From positions 1 to 55,763 of the forward strand of contig CAIUAY010000229.1 in NCBI GenBank assembly GCA_903897335.1: DNA of 55,763 nt, read 5' to 3'. Position 1 is the first letter of the stretch. Every line of letters starts with the position of its first letter. A program made the position numbers and the translations under genes. The stretch comes from an uncultured Chromatium sp. Lineage in GTDB: Bacteria; Pseudomonadota; Gammaproteobacteria; Chromatiales; Chromatiaceae. Below the pieces are notes generated by a model. It worked only from the letters and a program-made list of their open reading frames with translations, did not search any database and had not been told where the DNA came from. This document shows, piece after piece, positions 41,085-50,605 of this stretch.

Positions 41085-43211
41085 TCAGACTCCTGCCTGC
41101 GCCAAGGATCGCGCCACCCGCGAACCACGTCCGCCATATCCAGGACGCCCCATCAATCGCAGGAGTTCGGGGATATCGATAATCAGTGCAATCCCACCAT
41201 CCCCGGTAATCGTCGCGCCCGCCAACCCCGGAACGCCCTGAAGCCCACGCCCCAATGGCTTGATGACGACTTCTTCCTGACCGACCAGACCATCCACAAC
41301 CAGGCCGACCTTGCGCTGCGCCACATGCACCACGACGACATGGGCTTCGGCCTTTGGGTCGATCAGACGGTTTGGATGCAGCCAGCGGCCAATATAATAA
41401 AGTGGCAGGGCATGGCTGCGAACCATGATGGCTTCCTGATCATCGACAAAATGACTATGTGTCAGATCGAGATCGAGAATCTCCGAAACTGATGCCAACG
41501 GAATCGCAAACTGGCGTCCGTCCAGAATCACCATCAGCGCCGGCAGGATGGCCAGTGTCAGGGGCAATTTGACCATGAGCCGGGTTCCGCGCCCGACTTC
41601 CGAGTCAATCTCGACCGCCCCATTAAGCTGGGCGATGCGAGTCTTGACGACATCCATCCCCACCCCGCGCCCGGATACATCCGAGATTTCTTCCTTGGTC
41701 GAGAACCCAGCCAGAAAGATGAGATTGAAGGCATCCCGATCCGACATGCGCTCTGCCAACGTTGGCTCCAGCAGACCTTTTTCGACTGCCTTGCGGCGTA
41801 ACACGGCGGGATCCATCCCCCGTCCGTCATCCTGGATGATCAGCGAGATGTGATCGCCTTCCTGAGCCGCGCCAAGAACCACCTTCCCCTTGCGCGGCTT
41901 GCCATGCGCCTGGCGCACGTCCGGCATCTCAATGCCATGATCAACCGCGTTGCGGATCAGATGCACCAGCGGATCAGCCAGCGCCTCGACCAGGTTCTTA
42001 TCCAGATCGGTTTCTTCACCGAAGATCTCCAGATCGATTTCCTTGCCCAGACTGCGCGCCAGATCGCGCACCACGCGCGGAAAACGGCTGAAGACCTTTT
42101 TGATAGGCTGCATCCGGGTTTTCATGACCGCCGTCTGGAGATCGGCAGTCACTAGCGCCAGGGCGCCGATAGCTTTGCCCAGTTCATCATCCATGGTGCG
42201 GGTGCGCAACATGCTCATGCGGTTGCGCACCAGCACCAGTTCACCGACCAGATTCATGATTTCGTCGAGACGCTGGGTGTCGACACGCACGGATGTCTCA
42301 ACCCCGGTGTTTGCCGGGGCGTTACGTGCGCTCTTCCCGGTTATGGCGTCATCTTTGTCCGCAGGTGCCGGAGGTTGACTGACGACAGGCAGCGGCTCCC
42401 GTGCTGGCGGCGGCGTTGATGTCAACGTCGGTTCAGATGTCGGCTCAGGCTTGGATAAAGACACTGCCTCGACATCCGTCCTGACCACAGATTTGCCGTG
42501 GAGCTGGTCAAGCAGTGCGTCGAACTCTTCAGGCGTGATCAGATCACTTGATGTCGTTGTAGCGGCATCTGCCTCCTGGGGCAGCGTCGCCACCTCCGCC
42601 GCGCTCGGCTGTGGTTTCTGCGTCCCAGAAAGCGCATCCAGCAAGGCCTCGAATTCGGCTTCAGTGATGTCATCAGAGGCACTGACCGTACCCTCTGAAG
42701 CAATGGATTCAGCGTTCTTAACCGTGCTGACTGCGATGTTGTCTGGCAGTGGCTCCGACGACACCTCAGGCTCTGACGCGAGCGTGACCACTGGCGGCTC
42801 GGCTGGTCGAGGCGACATCTCGCCCGGCACTGCCAGCCGCGCCAGATCCTGAATCAGCAGTTCGGGTGCCGGCTCAGGTTCATGGCCTGATTTGAGATCC
42901 CCAAACATGACATTGAGGACATCTAGGACGCGCAGCACAGTGTCCATCAGAAAGGGTTCAATCTTGCGCTGGTTGTTGCGCAGCAGATTGAAAACGTCTT
43001 CCGCATGGTGACAGACCACGACCAATGCGTTGAGATTAAGGAAGCCTGCGCCACCCTTGATGGTGTGGAAGCTACGGAAAACCGCGTTAAGCAGATCTCG
43101 ATCCTCGGGATTCTGTTCGAGGTCGATCAACTGTTCATTGAGTGCTTCGAGCAGCTCTCCAGCTTCAACTAGAAAATCCTGGAGAATTTCATCTTGCGGA
43201 TCGATGGCCAT
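41085..43211 (-). CDS. cheA: Chemotaxis histidine kinase CheA
   Basis: CheA autophosphorylates and passes phosphate to CheY and CheB. The Hpt domain carries His49 (FRSFHTIKGGAGFLN). A long Pro/Ser/Glu-rich linker (about 108-305) replaces a folded P2 domain and contains two copies of a short motif: DITEAEFEALLDALSG (181-196) and LITPEEFDALLDQLHG (224-239). Then follow the dimerisation helices (RLDEIMNLVGELVLVRNRM), the ATPase with HLIRNAVDHGIE, DDGRGMD and GRGVGMDVVK, and a CheW-like end. Length 708 aa. The linker motifs resemble the FliM and CheZ CheY-binding ends and the array-localisation linker segments described for polar-flagellate CheA. Confidence 0.96.
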   Translation of the reverse strand: MAIDPQDEILQDFLVEAGELLEALNEQLIDLEQNPEDRDLLNAVFRSFHTIKGGAGFLNLNALVVVCHHAEDVFNLLRNNQRKIEPFLMDTVLRVLDVLNVMFGDLKSGHEPEPAPELLIQDLARLAVPGEMSPRPAEPPVVTLASEPEVSSEPLPDNIAVSTVKNAESIASEGTVSASDDITEAEFEALLDALSGTQKPQPSAAEVATLPQEADAATTTSSDLITPEEFDALLDQLHGKSVVRTDVEAVSLSKPEPTSEPTLTSTPPPAREPLPVVSQPPAPADKDDAITGKSARNAPANTGVETSVRVDTQRLDEIMNLVGELVLVRNRMSMLRTRTMDDELGKAIGALALVTADLQTAVMKTRMQPIKKVFSRFPRVVRDLARSLGKEIDLEIFGEETDLDKNLVEALADPLVHLIRNAVDHGIEMPDVRQAHGKPRKGKVVLGAAQEGDHISLIIQDDGRGMDPAVLRRKAVEKGLLEPTLAERMSDRDAFNLIFLAGFSTKEEISDVSGRGVGMDVVKTRIAQLNGAVEIDSEVGRGTRLMVKLPLTLAILPALMVILDGRQFAIPLASVSEILDLDLTHSHFVDDQEAIMVRSHALPLYYIGRWLHPNRLIDPKAEAHVVVVHVAQRKVGLVVDGLVGQEEVVIKPLGRGLQGVPGLAGATITGDGGIALIIDIPELLRLMGRPGYGGRGSRVARSLAQAGV

Positions 43212-43236
43212 GCAAAGTCACCTGATATCAGCGGGG

Positions 43237-43998
43237 CTAGAAACCCAGACTGGAAAGCAGCGCATCCACGTCGTCCTGTCCACTGACGACATCCGCGACC
43301 ACATCATGCGTATTGGGAACGATCGGCCCATGACTCGTCGCCACGGCCTCGGTGTCCGACGCTATCGGCTTGGCCTCCTTGCTAACCTCCATGCGGGCGC
43401 TGGACAGACGGACAAGTCCGACCAGATTCTCCTCGACCTCATGCACCAGACGGATGACGCGACGGATGATCTGCCCGGTGAGATCCTGAAAATCCTGCGC
43501 CATCATGATTTCAGACATCAATGAACGCAAATGCTCGGTTTCCTCGTTGCTGGCAAGAAAAAAATTGTCGAGCGCCCGGGCAAATTCACGGAATTCATCG
43601 AGCGAGAGTTCACGCTGACGAAAACGCTGCCAGATTTCGGTCAAGCTGGCTGATCGATCATGCAGCGATTCGGCAATCGGCATCGCTTCATCGACCGCAT
43701 TGAGCGTTCGATGGGTCGCCTGCTCGGTCATGGTGACCACATAGTTGAGACGTTCCTTGGCATCAGGAATTTCGTCCCGGGTGAGTTCGATCAGCCTGGA
43801 ATCACCGCGAAAGCTGTTTAGTGCCTCGTGCAGATCGCGTGTCAGTTTGCCGAGTTCTTCAAAGAGATCACGTTCGTAGGGGATGCGCAACTGACGGACG
43901 ACGGTGGCAGCGGCATCCTGCTGACCCGCTTCCAGATGTCTTACCAGTTGTTTCGCCAAATCGAGCTGTAATGCAGAATTTTCTTCGTCAGTGCCCAT
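43237..43998 (-). CDS. cheZ: CheY-P phosphatase CheZ
   Basis: CheZ hastens CheY-P dephosphorylation. The long helical hairpin carries the active block MMAQDFQDLTGQIIRRVIRLV with the conserved Asp and Gln. The extreme C-terminus, QDDVDALLSSLGF, is the amphipathic helix that docks on CheY. Length 253 aa, slightly longer than E. coli (214 aa). It precedes cheA by 25 bases and follows cheY after a 132-base gap with no clear promoter. Confidence 0.95.
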   Translation of the reverse strand: MGTDEENSALQLDLAKQLVRHLEAGQQDAAATVVRQLRIPYERDLFEELGKLTRDLHEALNSFRGDSRLIELTRDEIPDAKERLNYVVTMTEQATHRTLNAVDEAMPIAESLHDRSASLTEIWQRFRQRELSLDEFREFARALDNFFLASNEETEHLRSLMSEIMMAQDFQDLTGQIIRRVIRLVHEVEENLVGLVRLSSARMEVSKEAKPIASDTEAVATSHGPIVPNTHDVVADVVSGQDDVDALLSSLGF

Positions 43999-44130
43999 GA
44001 TGGTTCCCGGACGGATGGCTTGGCAGCACAGTCACCAAGATAACCAGTGCCGCAAAACGTTGCAGGGGTGATTGACGCCAACCACCTCACTGGGGCTGGT
44101 GATCAACCTGACTCAAGACAGTCAACGGCA

Positions 44131-44520
44131 TCAGGGCGCTTCGATACGCTCAAAGATCTTGTCGATCTTCTCTTTCAGGGTCTCAGCCGTAAAGGGTTTG
44201 ACGATATAGCCGTTGACCCCTGCCTGCGCGGCTTCGACAATCTGCTCGCGCTTGGCTTCAGCCGTGACCATCAGCACTGGCAGCGTCTTCAGCGACGGCT
44301 CAGCGCGCACCGCCCGCAGCAGATCGATACCTTCCATGTTGGGCATGTTCCAGTCGGTGACGAGAAAATCGAATCCGCCATTCTTCAGCATGGGCAGCGC
44401 TGTACTGCCATCATCTGCCTCCATGGTGTTGTTGAACCCCAATTCACGCAGCAGATTTTTAATAATGCGTCTCATGGTGGAGAAATCGTCCACGATGAGT
44501 ATTTTCATGCCTTTGTCCAC
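44131..44520 (-). CDS. cheY: Chemotaxis response regulator CheY
   Basis: CheY-P binds FliM and FliN to change motor rotation. The single receiver domain has [13 protein letters not shown], phospho-acceptor Asp56 ([11 protein letters not shown]), the conserved Thr in MVTAEA and the Lys in [10 protein letters not shown]. The start is a GTG at 44520 with GGGGGT upstream and the N-terminus [10 protein letters not shown], as in vibrio and Shewanella CheY; an ATG four codons in would lack a spaced ribosome binding site. Length 129 aa. Confidence 0.96.
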   Translation of the reverse strand: MDKGMKILIVDDFSTMRRIIKNLLRELGFNNTMEADDGSTALPMLKNGGFDFLVTDWNMPNMEGIDLLRAVRAEPSLKTLPVLMVTAEAKREQIVEAAQAGVNGYIVKPFTAETLKEKIDKIFERIEAP

Positions 44521-44554
44521 GCAAGACCCCCAGTGGCATTGGTCGGGTTAATAG

Positions 44555-45301
44555 TCATGAACCAGTCGCGCCCTGACCCCAGTCATTGAGGCGCACACGC
44601 AAACGATGCAGCGCCTGGCTGCGAATCTGGCTCACACGCGATTCGGTGACACCAAGGATGGCACCGATCTCTCGAAGATTCAGTTCTTCATCGTAATACA
44701 GTGACAGCACCAGACGCTCTTTTTCGGGTAAAACCGCCAGCGCCTGTGCTAGCGCATCGCGCCGCCGCTCCTGCTCGACCTGTTCGCTTGGTTCTGGATC
44801 ATGGCCGGGAAACCACCGGTCAGGTTCCATATCCTCGCTGAACAGATCCTCCAGTCCCAGAGTCTGGGCGCTCGCCGTATCCTGTAGCATGGCATGGTAA
44901 TCGTCGATCGTCACTTCCAGAACCGCCGCAATCTCTGTATCTCTGGCGGCGCGCCCCTCGCGCGACTCAACCTGGTGGATCGCCTCGGCAATCCGGCGGC
45001 TGTTGCGATGCACGGAACGCGGCGTCCAGTCGGAACGTCGCAGTTCGTCGATCATGGCGCCCCGGATACGGATGCCCGCATAGGTGGCGAAAGTCGCTCC
45101 CTGACCCGAATGAAACTGACGCGACGCATCGATCAGCCCGATCATCCCGGATTGCACCAGATCTTCGATCTGGACTGAGGCAGGCAGACGTGCCGCCAGA
45201 TGATGGGCGACCCGGCGCACCAGATCAAAATTGTCCGCGACCCGTTGCGCGGCCTGATCGACGCTATCTGAATAACCTGACATGGAACGCTTCACGGCCA
45301 T
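44555..45301 (-). CDS. fliA: Flagellar sigma factor FliA (sigma-28)
   Basis: FliA directs transcription of late flagellar and chemotaxis genes and is held in check by FlgM. Sigma region 2 is clear (LVRRVAHHLAARLPASVQIEDLVQSGMIGLIDASRQF, then ATYAGIRIRGAMIDELRRSDW), and region 4 has LPEKERLVLSLYYDEELNLREIGAILGVTESRVSQIRSQAL. Length 248 aa. Its ATG overlaps the fleN stop by one base, so translation is probably coupled; an ATG six codons later is an alternative. Confidence 0.96.
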   Translation of the reverse strand: MAVKRSMSGYSDSVDQAAQRVADNFDLVRRVAHHLAARLPASVQIEDLVQSGMIGLIDASRQFHSGQGATFATYAGIRIRGAMIDELRRSDWTPRSVHRNSRRIAEAIHQVESREGRAARDTEIAAVLEVTIDDYHAMLQDTASAQTLGLEDLFSEDMEPDRWFPGHDPEPSEQVEQERRRDALAQALAVLPEKERLVLSLYYDEELNLREIGAILGVTESRVSQIRSQALHRLRVRLNDWGQGATGS

Positions 45302-46131
45302 CAGGCACTTTGCAGCATCCGTTCGACAAAAAAGCCGATGCCGCCCAGTCCGATTTCACCCGTGCTCCAGCGGTCAGCCTGTTTGGCCAGATCAATCAGG
45401 GCGCGCCCTGACGGGCTTCCCGGATACAGACTCACGACCGGCGTGCGCTTCTGCACGGCGTGTCGCAGATGGTCATCCATCGGAATCATGGCCGATGCCT
45501 CAAGCAGCACGTCCGGCAGATATTGCAGACACACCGACGACAGTTTCTGCATCAGACGCCGTCCCGATTCCGGAGTGCGCAACATATTGCAGATCACCCG
45601 GAAACGGCGCAATCCATGTTCCTGATGCAGTACTTTGATGAGCGCATAGGCATCGGTCAGCGAAGCCGGTTCGTCGCAGACCACGATGAACACATGCTGC
45701 ACCGCCTGGCAGAAACTGGTGACGGAGTCCTGCACGCCTGCTGCCGTGTCGACGATCAGGACATCGAGCGGTTTCTCGTAGGTGCTGAAGGCTCGGATCA
45801 GTCCGGCATGTTCAACCGGACTCAGATTGGCCATGCTGCCAATCCCCGAAGCAGAGGGCACCAGCAGCAGGCCATCCGGCCCTTCGACTAAAATCTCTTC
45901 GAGACTGTCGGCTGTCCCGGTGACCAGATCGTGCAGACTTTTAGTCGGGCGCAAGCCAAGGAGCAGGTCTGCATTCGCCAGACCCAGATCGGCATCAAAA
46001 AGCATCACGCTACGCCCCATCCGTGCCAGCGACACCGAAAGATTGACCGCCACGTTCGTCTTGCCGACGCCACCTTTGCCGCTGGCAATAGCAATACTCT
46101 TAAGCGACCGATTCCTAATGGGGGGCTGCAT
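45301..46131 (-). CDS. fleN: MinD-like flagellar number regulator FleN (FlhG)
   Basis: FleN/FlhG limits the number of polar flagella by opposing FlhF and the flagellar master activator. It is a MinD/ParA-type ATPase with the deviant Walker A KGGVGKTNVAVNLS, VMLFDADLGLANADLLLG and VLIVDTAAGV. No HTH is present. Length 276 aa. Its start overlaps the flhF stop by 17 bases. The C-terminus lacks an obvious long membrane-targeting helix beyond the last 30 residues. Confidence 0.95.
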   Translation of the reverse strand: MQPPIRNRSLKSIAIASGKGGVGKTNVAVNLSVSLARMGRSVMLFDADLGLANADLLLGLRPTKSLHDLVTGTADSLEEILVEGPDGLLLVPSASGIGSMANLSPVEHAGLIRAFSTYEKPLDVLIVDTAAGVQDSVTSFCQAVQHVFIVVCDEPASLTDAYALIKVLHQEHGLRRFRVICNMLRTPESGRRLMQKLSSVCLQYLPDVLLEASAMIPMDDHLRHAVQKRTPVVSLYPGSPSGRALIDLAKQADRWSTGEIGLGGIGFFVERMLQSA

Positions 46132-47317
46132 GAACGGATTTCCTGAAAGGCACTACTGACTCCAGAACCATTGTCTCACGGGTGCGCCATGTTTGTGCGG
46201 TAAAAGGCGCTCGGTCTCCGGTTTCAACTACCTCAGTGGCGGGCGGCGCTGGGCGAACCGGTTCCTGGAGCGCGCAGGAGGTGAGAGACATCGGGTCTGC
46301 CTTATGGAAATCGTCATCGATCCGCTGTCCGTCACTATAAAACACCAGTCCCAGCGGCTGCTCAAGCAGGACTGACAGGGTTTCGGCCAATTGTTCCGCT
46401 TCGTCAACTTTCGTCAAAACTAGCGCGGTGGGTTCGCTGGCCTGAAAAGACTGCAACACCTGCTTCAGCACACTGGCCTGATGGGTCGCTGCGATCACCA
46501 GCCAGGTCTCTAGCGGGAGCTGATGGCGCACTGTCGCAAACAGTTTACGTTCGGCGGCATCGCGAGCCGCCTGACCTTCAGTGTCGATCAGGATCAATTT
46601 TCCGTCACTGGCCTGACCCGTCAGTGTCGCCAGATCGCGTTCATGCTCCAACAGCATCACAGGGATTCCAGCCATCTGGCCAAATGCCTGCAACTGTTTG
46701 TAAGCGCCGACCCGCTGCCGGTCAAACGTCACGAGACTGACTGCATCGCGCCCCATCCGGCGGATCTGACGCAGTGCCAGACGGCAGATGGTGGTGGTCT
46801 TGCCAACGCCGGTCGAACCGACCAGCGCGAGCATACCACCCTGCTCCAGCACGGTGGGTGTCGTCATCGCCAGCGATGCCGACAGACGGGTGCGTAGACG
46901 TGACCAGGCGATCTCAGCAGTCGTGTCTTCCTGAACGTTCCCGGTCAGGCTGCGCGCCAGTTTTTCGGTAAAGCCACAATGGCGCAAACGCTCCGTGAAT
47001 TCAGCCGCCAACGGATGACGCCCCGCCCATTGATCACGCTCGCTCCAGTTCTGCTGCTGGATCAGCAGCATCCGCAGATCGCTCAGTTCACGGCGCATGG
47101 CGGCTAGTTCCGGATCGACAGACGGCATGGTGATGGCTTGACGCGAGGCATTCGGAGCGCTGCGCTCTGACCCAGAAGCCGGGTCAACGGTGGCGACCAC
47201 TTCCAGGAGACCACCAACCCGGCGACTAGACAGAATGATTGCATCGGCACCCTGCTGCTCGCGTACCTGCCGCATCGCATCCCGCATGTCCCGTGCTTGA
47301 TATCGCCGTACATTCAT
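46115..47317 (-). CDS. flhF: SRP-type GTPase FlhF, polar flagellum placement
   Basis: FlhF marks the pole where the flagellum is built. The basic N-terminal B domain (MNVRRYQARDMRDAMRQVREQQGADAIILSSRRV) is followed by the NG GTPase core: ALVGSTGVGKTTTICRLA (G1), VSLVTFDRQRVGAYKQLQAF, LILIDTEGQ (G3, where the usual form is DTAG) and ALVLTKVDEA (G4). The start at 47317 has a good AGGAGT site and gives 400 aa; the frame extends nine codons further. It follows flhA by 23 bases. Confidence 0.95.
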   Translation of the reverse strand: MNVRRYQARDMRDAMRQVREQQGADAIILSSRRVGGLLEVVATVDPASGSERSAPNASRQAITMPSVDPELAAMRRELSDLRMLLIQQQNWSERDQWAGRHPLAAEFTERLRHCGFTEKLARSLTGNVQEDTTAEIAWSRLRTRLSASLAMTTPTVLEQGGMLALVGSTGVGKTTTICRLALRQIRRMGRDAVSLVTFDRQRVGAYKQLQAFGQMAGIPVMLLEHERDLATLTGQASDGKLILIDTEGQAARDAAERKLFATVRHQLPLETWLVIAATHQASVLKQVLQSFQASEPTALVLTKVDEAEQLAETLSVLLEQPLGLVFYSDGQRIDDDFHKADPMSLTSCALQEPVRPAPPATEVVETGDRAPFTAQTWRTRETMVLESVVPFRKSVHAAPH

Positions 47318-47340
47318 CTGTCTACTCCTGATGCGTTGGA

Positions 47341-49452
47341 TCATGCCCGCGCCTGCGCAGTGTCCGCCTTGCCGACTGTGGCCACCACCCGAATCCGCCG
47401 GTTATCCGGGATCTCGGTAAAGGCCATGACGGTCAGGTTGCGCACCGCCCCGCGTAACCAGCCGGCAATCCAAGAGCGGATTTCAGGTGCCACGACCAGC
47501 ACCGCTGGCGCACCTTCAGACTCCTGAACGTGCGCGGCATCGATGACTGAACGCTGCACCCGCTCCGCCAGTCCCGGCTCGATGCCAATGCTTTCACCCT
47601 GACTGCCCTGAAGCGACTTATGCAAAATCTGCTCCAAAGCCGGATCGAGTGCGATCAGCGGCAGTTCATCGTCTGGGCCGATCAGATCCTGCACGATGGA
47701 TCGCGAGAGCGCGACCCGCACGGCGGCGGTCAGCGCGGCGGGATCCTGACTCTTGACCGACCGTTCCGCCAGAATCTCGACGATGGTACGTAGATCACGG
47801 ATCGACACCTGTTCAGCTAGCAGATTCTGAAGCACCTTCAGCACTACGCCCATCGATAGTGCCTTCGAGGACAGGAGATTTTCGACCAGTTTCGGCGAGC
47901 GCCGCGCCAGTTGATCGAACAGATGCTGCACTTCTTCATAGCCGATCAGCCGATGTGCATTGTCGCGGAAGACCTGCGACAGATGGGTAGCAATCACGGT
48001 TGCCGCATCGACCACGGTATAGCCGGCGCCTTGCGCTGACTCCCGATCAGCCGGATCGATCCAGAGCGCATCCAGGTTGAAAGTCGGATCCTTGGTCGGT
48101 GTTCCCTGGATGCTGCCAAAGACCTGTCCCGGATTGATTGCCAGATCGCGGTCGGGGAAAACCTCGGATTCAGCGGCGGTCACGCCGAGGAGCGCAATCC
48201 GGTAGTGATTCGGCCCCAGTTCCAGATTGTCGCGGATATGCACCGGCTGGATCAGGAATCCGAATTCCTGCGAAAGCTTGCGGCGGATGCCTTTGATTCG
48301 TCCCATGAGCTGTCCGTCCTGGGTGCGATCCACCAGCGGAATCAGGCGATAGCCCACTTCCAGCGACACCAGATCAACCGGCGGAACATCATCCCAGGAA
48401 AGATCCCGGTCTTCTGGAGCGGACGGAAGTTCTGTGCCTGGCGGCAGGCGTTCCATCTCTTCGGGACTGGGCGCGGGTGGCTCGCGGCTGGTCAGATAGG
48501 CGCTGCCCGCCAGCATCGAGGACAGACCGATAAAGACCAGGTTGGGCATCCCCGGAATCATGCCGAGGATGCCGATGACGCCAGCGGTGATATAGAGCAC
48601 GCGGGGGTTGGTGAACAACTGCTTGAAGAGCTGCTGTCCCATGTCCTGCGCGGTGTTGGCGCGTGTCACAACGATGGCGGTCGCCGACGACAGCAGCAGC
48701 GCCGGGATCTGCGCCACCAGTCCGTCGCCGATGCTCAGCAGGACATAGTTGTTCGCGGCATCGGCCAAGGTCATGTTGTGCTGGGTGGTGCCGATGATGA
48801 TGCCGCCCAGGATATTGATGAAAAGAATCAGAATGCCCGCAACCGCGTCGCCACGCACGAATTTGCTGGCGCCATCCATCGAGCCATAGAAATCCGCCTC
48901 CTGCGCCACGTCAGCGCGCCGGGTGCGGGCGTCTTCCTGCGAAATCAGGCCGGCATTGAGATCGGCGTCGATTGCCATCTGCTTGCCAGGCATGGCATCC
49001 AGCGTAAAGCGGGCGCTGACCTCAGAGACTCGCCCAGCACCTTTGGTGACGACCACGAAGTTGATGATCACCAGGATCGTGAACACCACCAGACCGATGG
49101 CAAAATTGCCGCCCAACACGAACGTGCCGAAGGCTTCGATCACATGACCGGCGGCATCGGTTCCCTCCCCGCCATAGAGCAGGATCACGCGGGTCGAGGC
49201 CACGTTCAGCGCCAGACGCAGCAGCGTCGCCAGCAGCAGCACCGTGGGAAAGGCCGCAAACTCAACCGGGCGTGGCGTATACACGGCGACCATCACCACG
49301 ATCAGCGACAACGCGATATTGAACGTAAACAGCAGGTCGAGCGCCAGCGGTGGCAGCGGTAGCACCAGCATCGCAAGCAGCGCCATCAGCATGATGGGCG
49401 CACCCAAACCCAGGCGGCTCAGTCCACCGAGACGTTCGCCCATCGTGGTCAT
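47341..49452 (-). CDS. flhA: Flagellar export gate protein FlhA
   Basis: FlhA forms the nonameric ring of the flagellar type III export gate and docks substrates and chaperones. About eight transmembrane helices occupy residues 20-330, including LFTFNIALSLIVVMVAVYTPRPVEFAAFPTVLLLATLLRLALNVASTR and the FHIPEP-type block (GAGRVSEVSARFTLDAMPGKQMAIDADLNAGLI). The cytoplasmic domain follows. Length 703 aa is standard. It starts six bases after flhB. Confidence 0.97.
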   Translation of the reverse strand: MTTMGERLGGLSRLGLGAPIMLMALLAMLVLPLPPLALDLLFTFNIALSLIVVMVAVYTPRPVEFAAFPTVLLLATLLRLALNVASTRVILLYGGEGTDAAGHVIEAFGTFVLGGNFAIGLVVFTILVIINFVVVTKGAGRVSEVSARFTLDAMPGKQMAIDADLNAGLISQEDARTRRADVAQEADFYGSMDGASKFVRGDAVAGILILFINILGGIIIGTTQHNMTLADAANNYVLLSIGDGLVAQIPALLLSSATAIVVTRANTAQDMGQQLFKQLFTNPRVLYITAGVIGILGMIPGMPNLVFIGLSSMLAGSAYLTSREPPAPSPEEMERLPPGTELPSAPEDRDLSWDDVPPVDLVSLEVGYRLIPLVDRTQDGQLMGRIKGIRRKLSQEFGFLIQPVHIRDNLELGPNHYRIALLGVTAAESEVFPDRDLAINPGQVFGSIQGTPTKDPTFNLDALWIDPADRESAQGAGYTVVDAATVIATHLSQVFRDNAHRLIGYEEVQHLFDQLARRSPKLVENLLSSKALSMGVVLKVLQNLLAEQVSIRDLRTIVEILAERSVKSQDPAALTAAVRVALSRSIVQDLIGPDDELPLIALDPALEQILHKSLQGSQGESIGIEPGLAERVQRSVIDAAHVQESEGAPAVLVVAPEIRSWIAGWLRGAVRNLTVMAFTEIPDNRRIRVVATVGKADTAQARA

Positions 49453-49458
49453 CAGGGA

Positions 49459-50604
49459 TTACCTGCGCGCCCGGCGCGCCGTGCGCGGATCGAGATAGTC
49501 TTCGGGAACCGGCAGGTCATCGGGGAGCGTGACCTCGGCGTCCTCGCGCTGAAGCTGATACACATAGGCCAGCAGCCGCGCCACGGCAACGAACAGCCCG
49601 GACGGGATCTCCTGGCCGATTTCTGTGGTGAAATAGATCGCACGCGCCACCTTTGGCGCTTCAACCCGCGTGATGTGATGCTCGTCGGCCAGATCGCGGA
49701 TCACTTTGGCAACCTCGTCACTGCCTTTGGCCAGGAGCTTCGGCGCCTGCATGGTCATGGATTGATAGGCGATGGCTACCGCATAGTGCGTCGGGTTGGT
49801 GATCACCACATCCGCCTGCGGCACGTCAGACATCATCCGCCGCCGCGCCATCTCCTGCTGCAACTGACGGATTCGCCCCTTGACCTCGGGCTTGCCATCG
49901 CTTTCCTTGTATTCGTCCTTGACTTCCTGAAGCGTCATTTTTAACTGCTTGTTGTGATTCCAGAGCTGATACGGGACATCGATGATCGCAACCAGAATCA
50001 GTGCGGCTGACGCGACCAGAAACAGATGCACCGCCATCCGTCCGGTCTGGACGATTGCCGCTTCGACTGACATTTCACCAAGATTCATCAGAGTGTCCCA
50101 GAGACCACTGATCACTGTCCAGGACACTACGGCCACCAGGATGAATTTCGTGAACGCCTTGATTAGTTCGAGCAATCCCTGTACCGAAAACAGCCGTTTT
50201 ATCCCGCTGACGGGATTAAGTTTGGAAAACTTGGGTGAAAACGCCTGTGCGGAAAAATTCGCGCCACCAATCAGCACCGGCCCCAGCACCGCGATCACCA
50301 TCATCAACACGAACAGTGGCGCCAGAATCAGGATGGCGCGACTGATCTCTTCGCGCAGATAGGGCAGCAGCAGACCCGGATCGAAGATCAGACTGCGGTC
50401 AAGGGTCAGCGCGTCCGTCAGCAACGCCAACAGGCGTCCAGCAAAATCGCTCCCCATGAACTGGAAATAGGCGCCGCCAGCGACCAGGATGACCAGCGTA
50501 TTGAACTCACGCGAGCGTGCCACCTGACCCTTTTCGCGGGCTTCGCGCAAACGCTTCGAGGTCGGCTGTTCGCTCTGTTCCTGGCCATTTTCATTTTCAG
50601 CCAT
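49459..50604 (-). CDS. flhB: Flagellar export gate protein FlhB
   Basis: FlhB switches export from rod/hook to filament substrates by self-cleavage. The N-terminus (EQSEQPTSKRLREAREKGQVARSREF) and four transmembrane helices precede the cytoplasmic domain with the cleavage site ITN-PTHYAVAIAY; cleavage is expected after Asn270. Length 381 aa is normal. It begins one base after the fliR stop and partners FliK, whose C-terminal part is also in the window. Confidence 0.97.
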   Translation of the reverse strand: MAENENGQEQSEQPTSKRLREAREKGQVARSREFNTLVILVAGGAYFQFMGSDFAGRLLALLTDALTLDRSLIFDPGLLLPYLREEISRAILILAPLFVLMMVIAVLGPVLIGGANFSAQAFSPKFSKLNPVSGIKRLFSVQGLLELIKAFTKFILVAVVSWTVISGLWDTLMNLGEMSVEAAIVQTGRMAVHLFLVASAALILVAIIDVPYQLWNHNKQLKMTLQEVKDEYKESDGKPEVKGRIRQLQQEMARRRMMSDVPQADVVITNPTHYAVAIAYQSMTMQAPKLLAKGSDEVAKVIRDLADEHHITRVEAPKVARAIYFTTEIGQEIPSGLFVAVARLLAYVYQLQREDAEVTLPDDLPVPEDYLDPRTARRARR

Positions 50605-50605
50605 G

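Noticed and set aside
48205-49362. A 385-codon plus-strand frame opposite flhA, rich in His, Gln and Asp.
   Set aside because: Composition is what antisense of membrane-protein codons gives; flhA on the other strand is certain.
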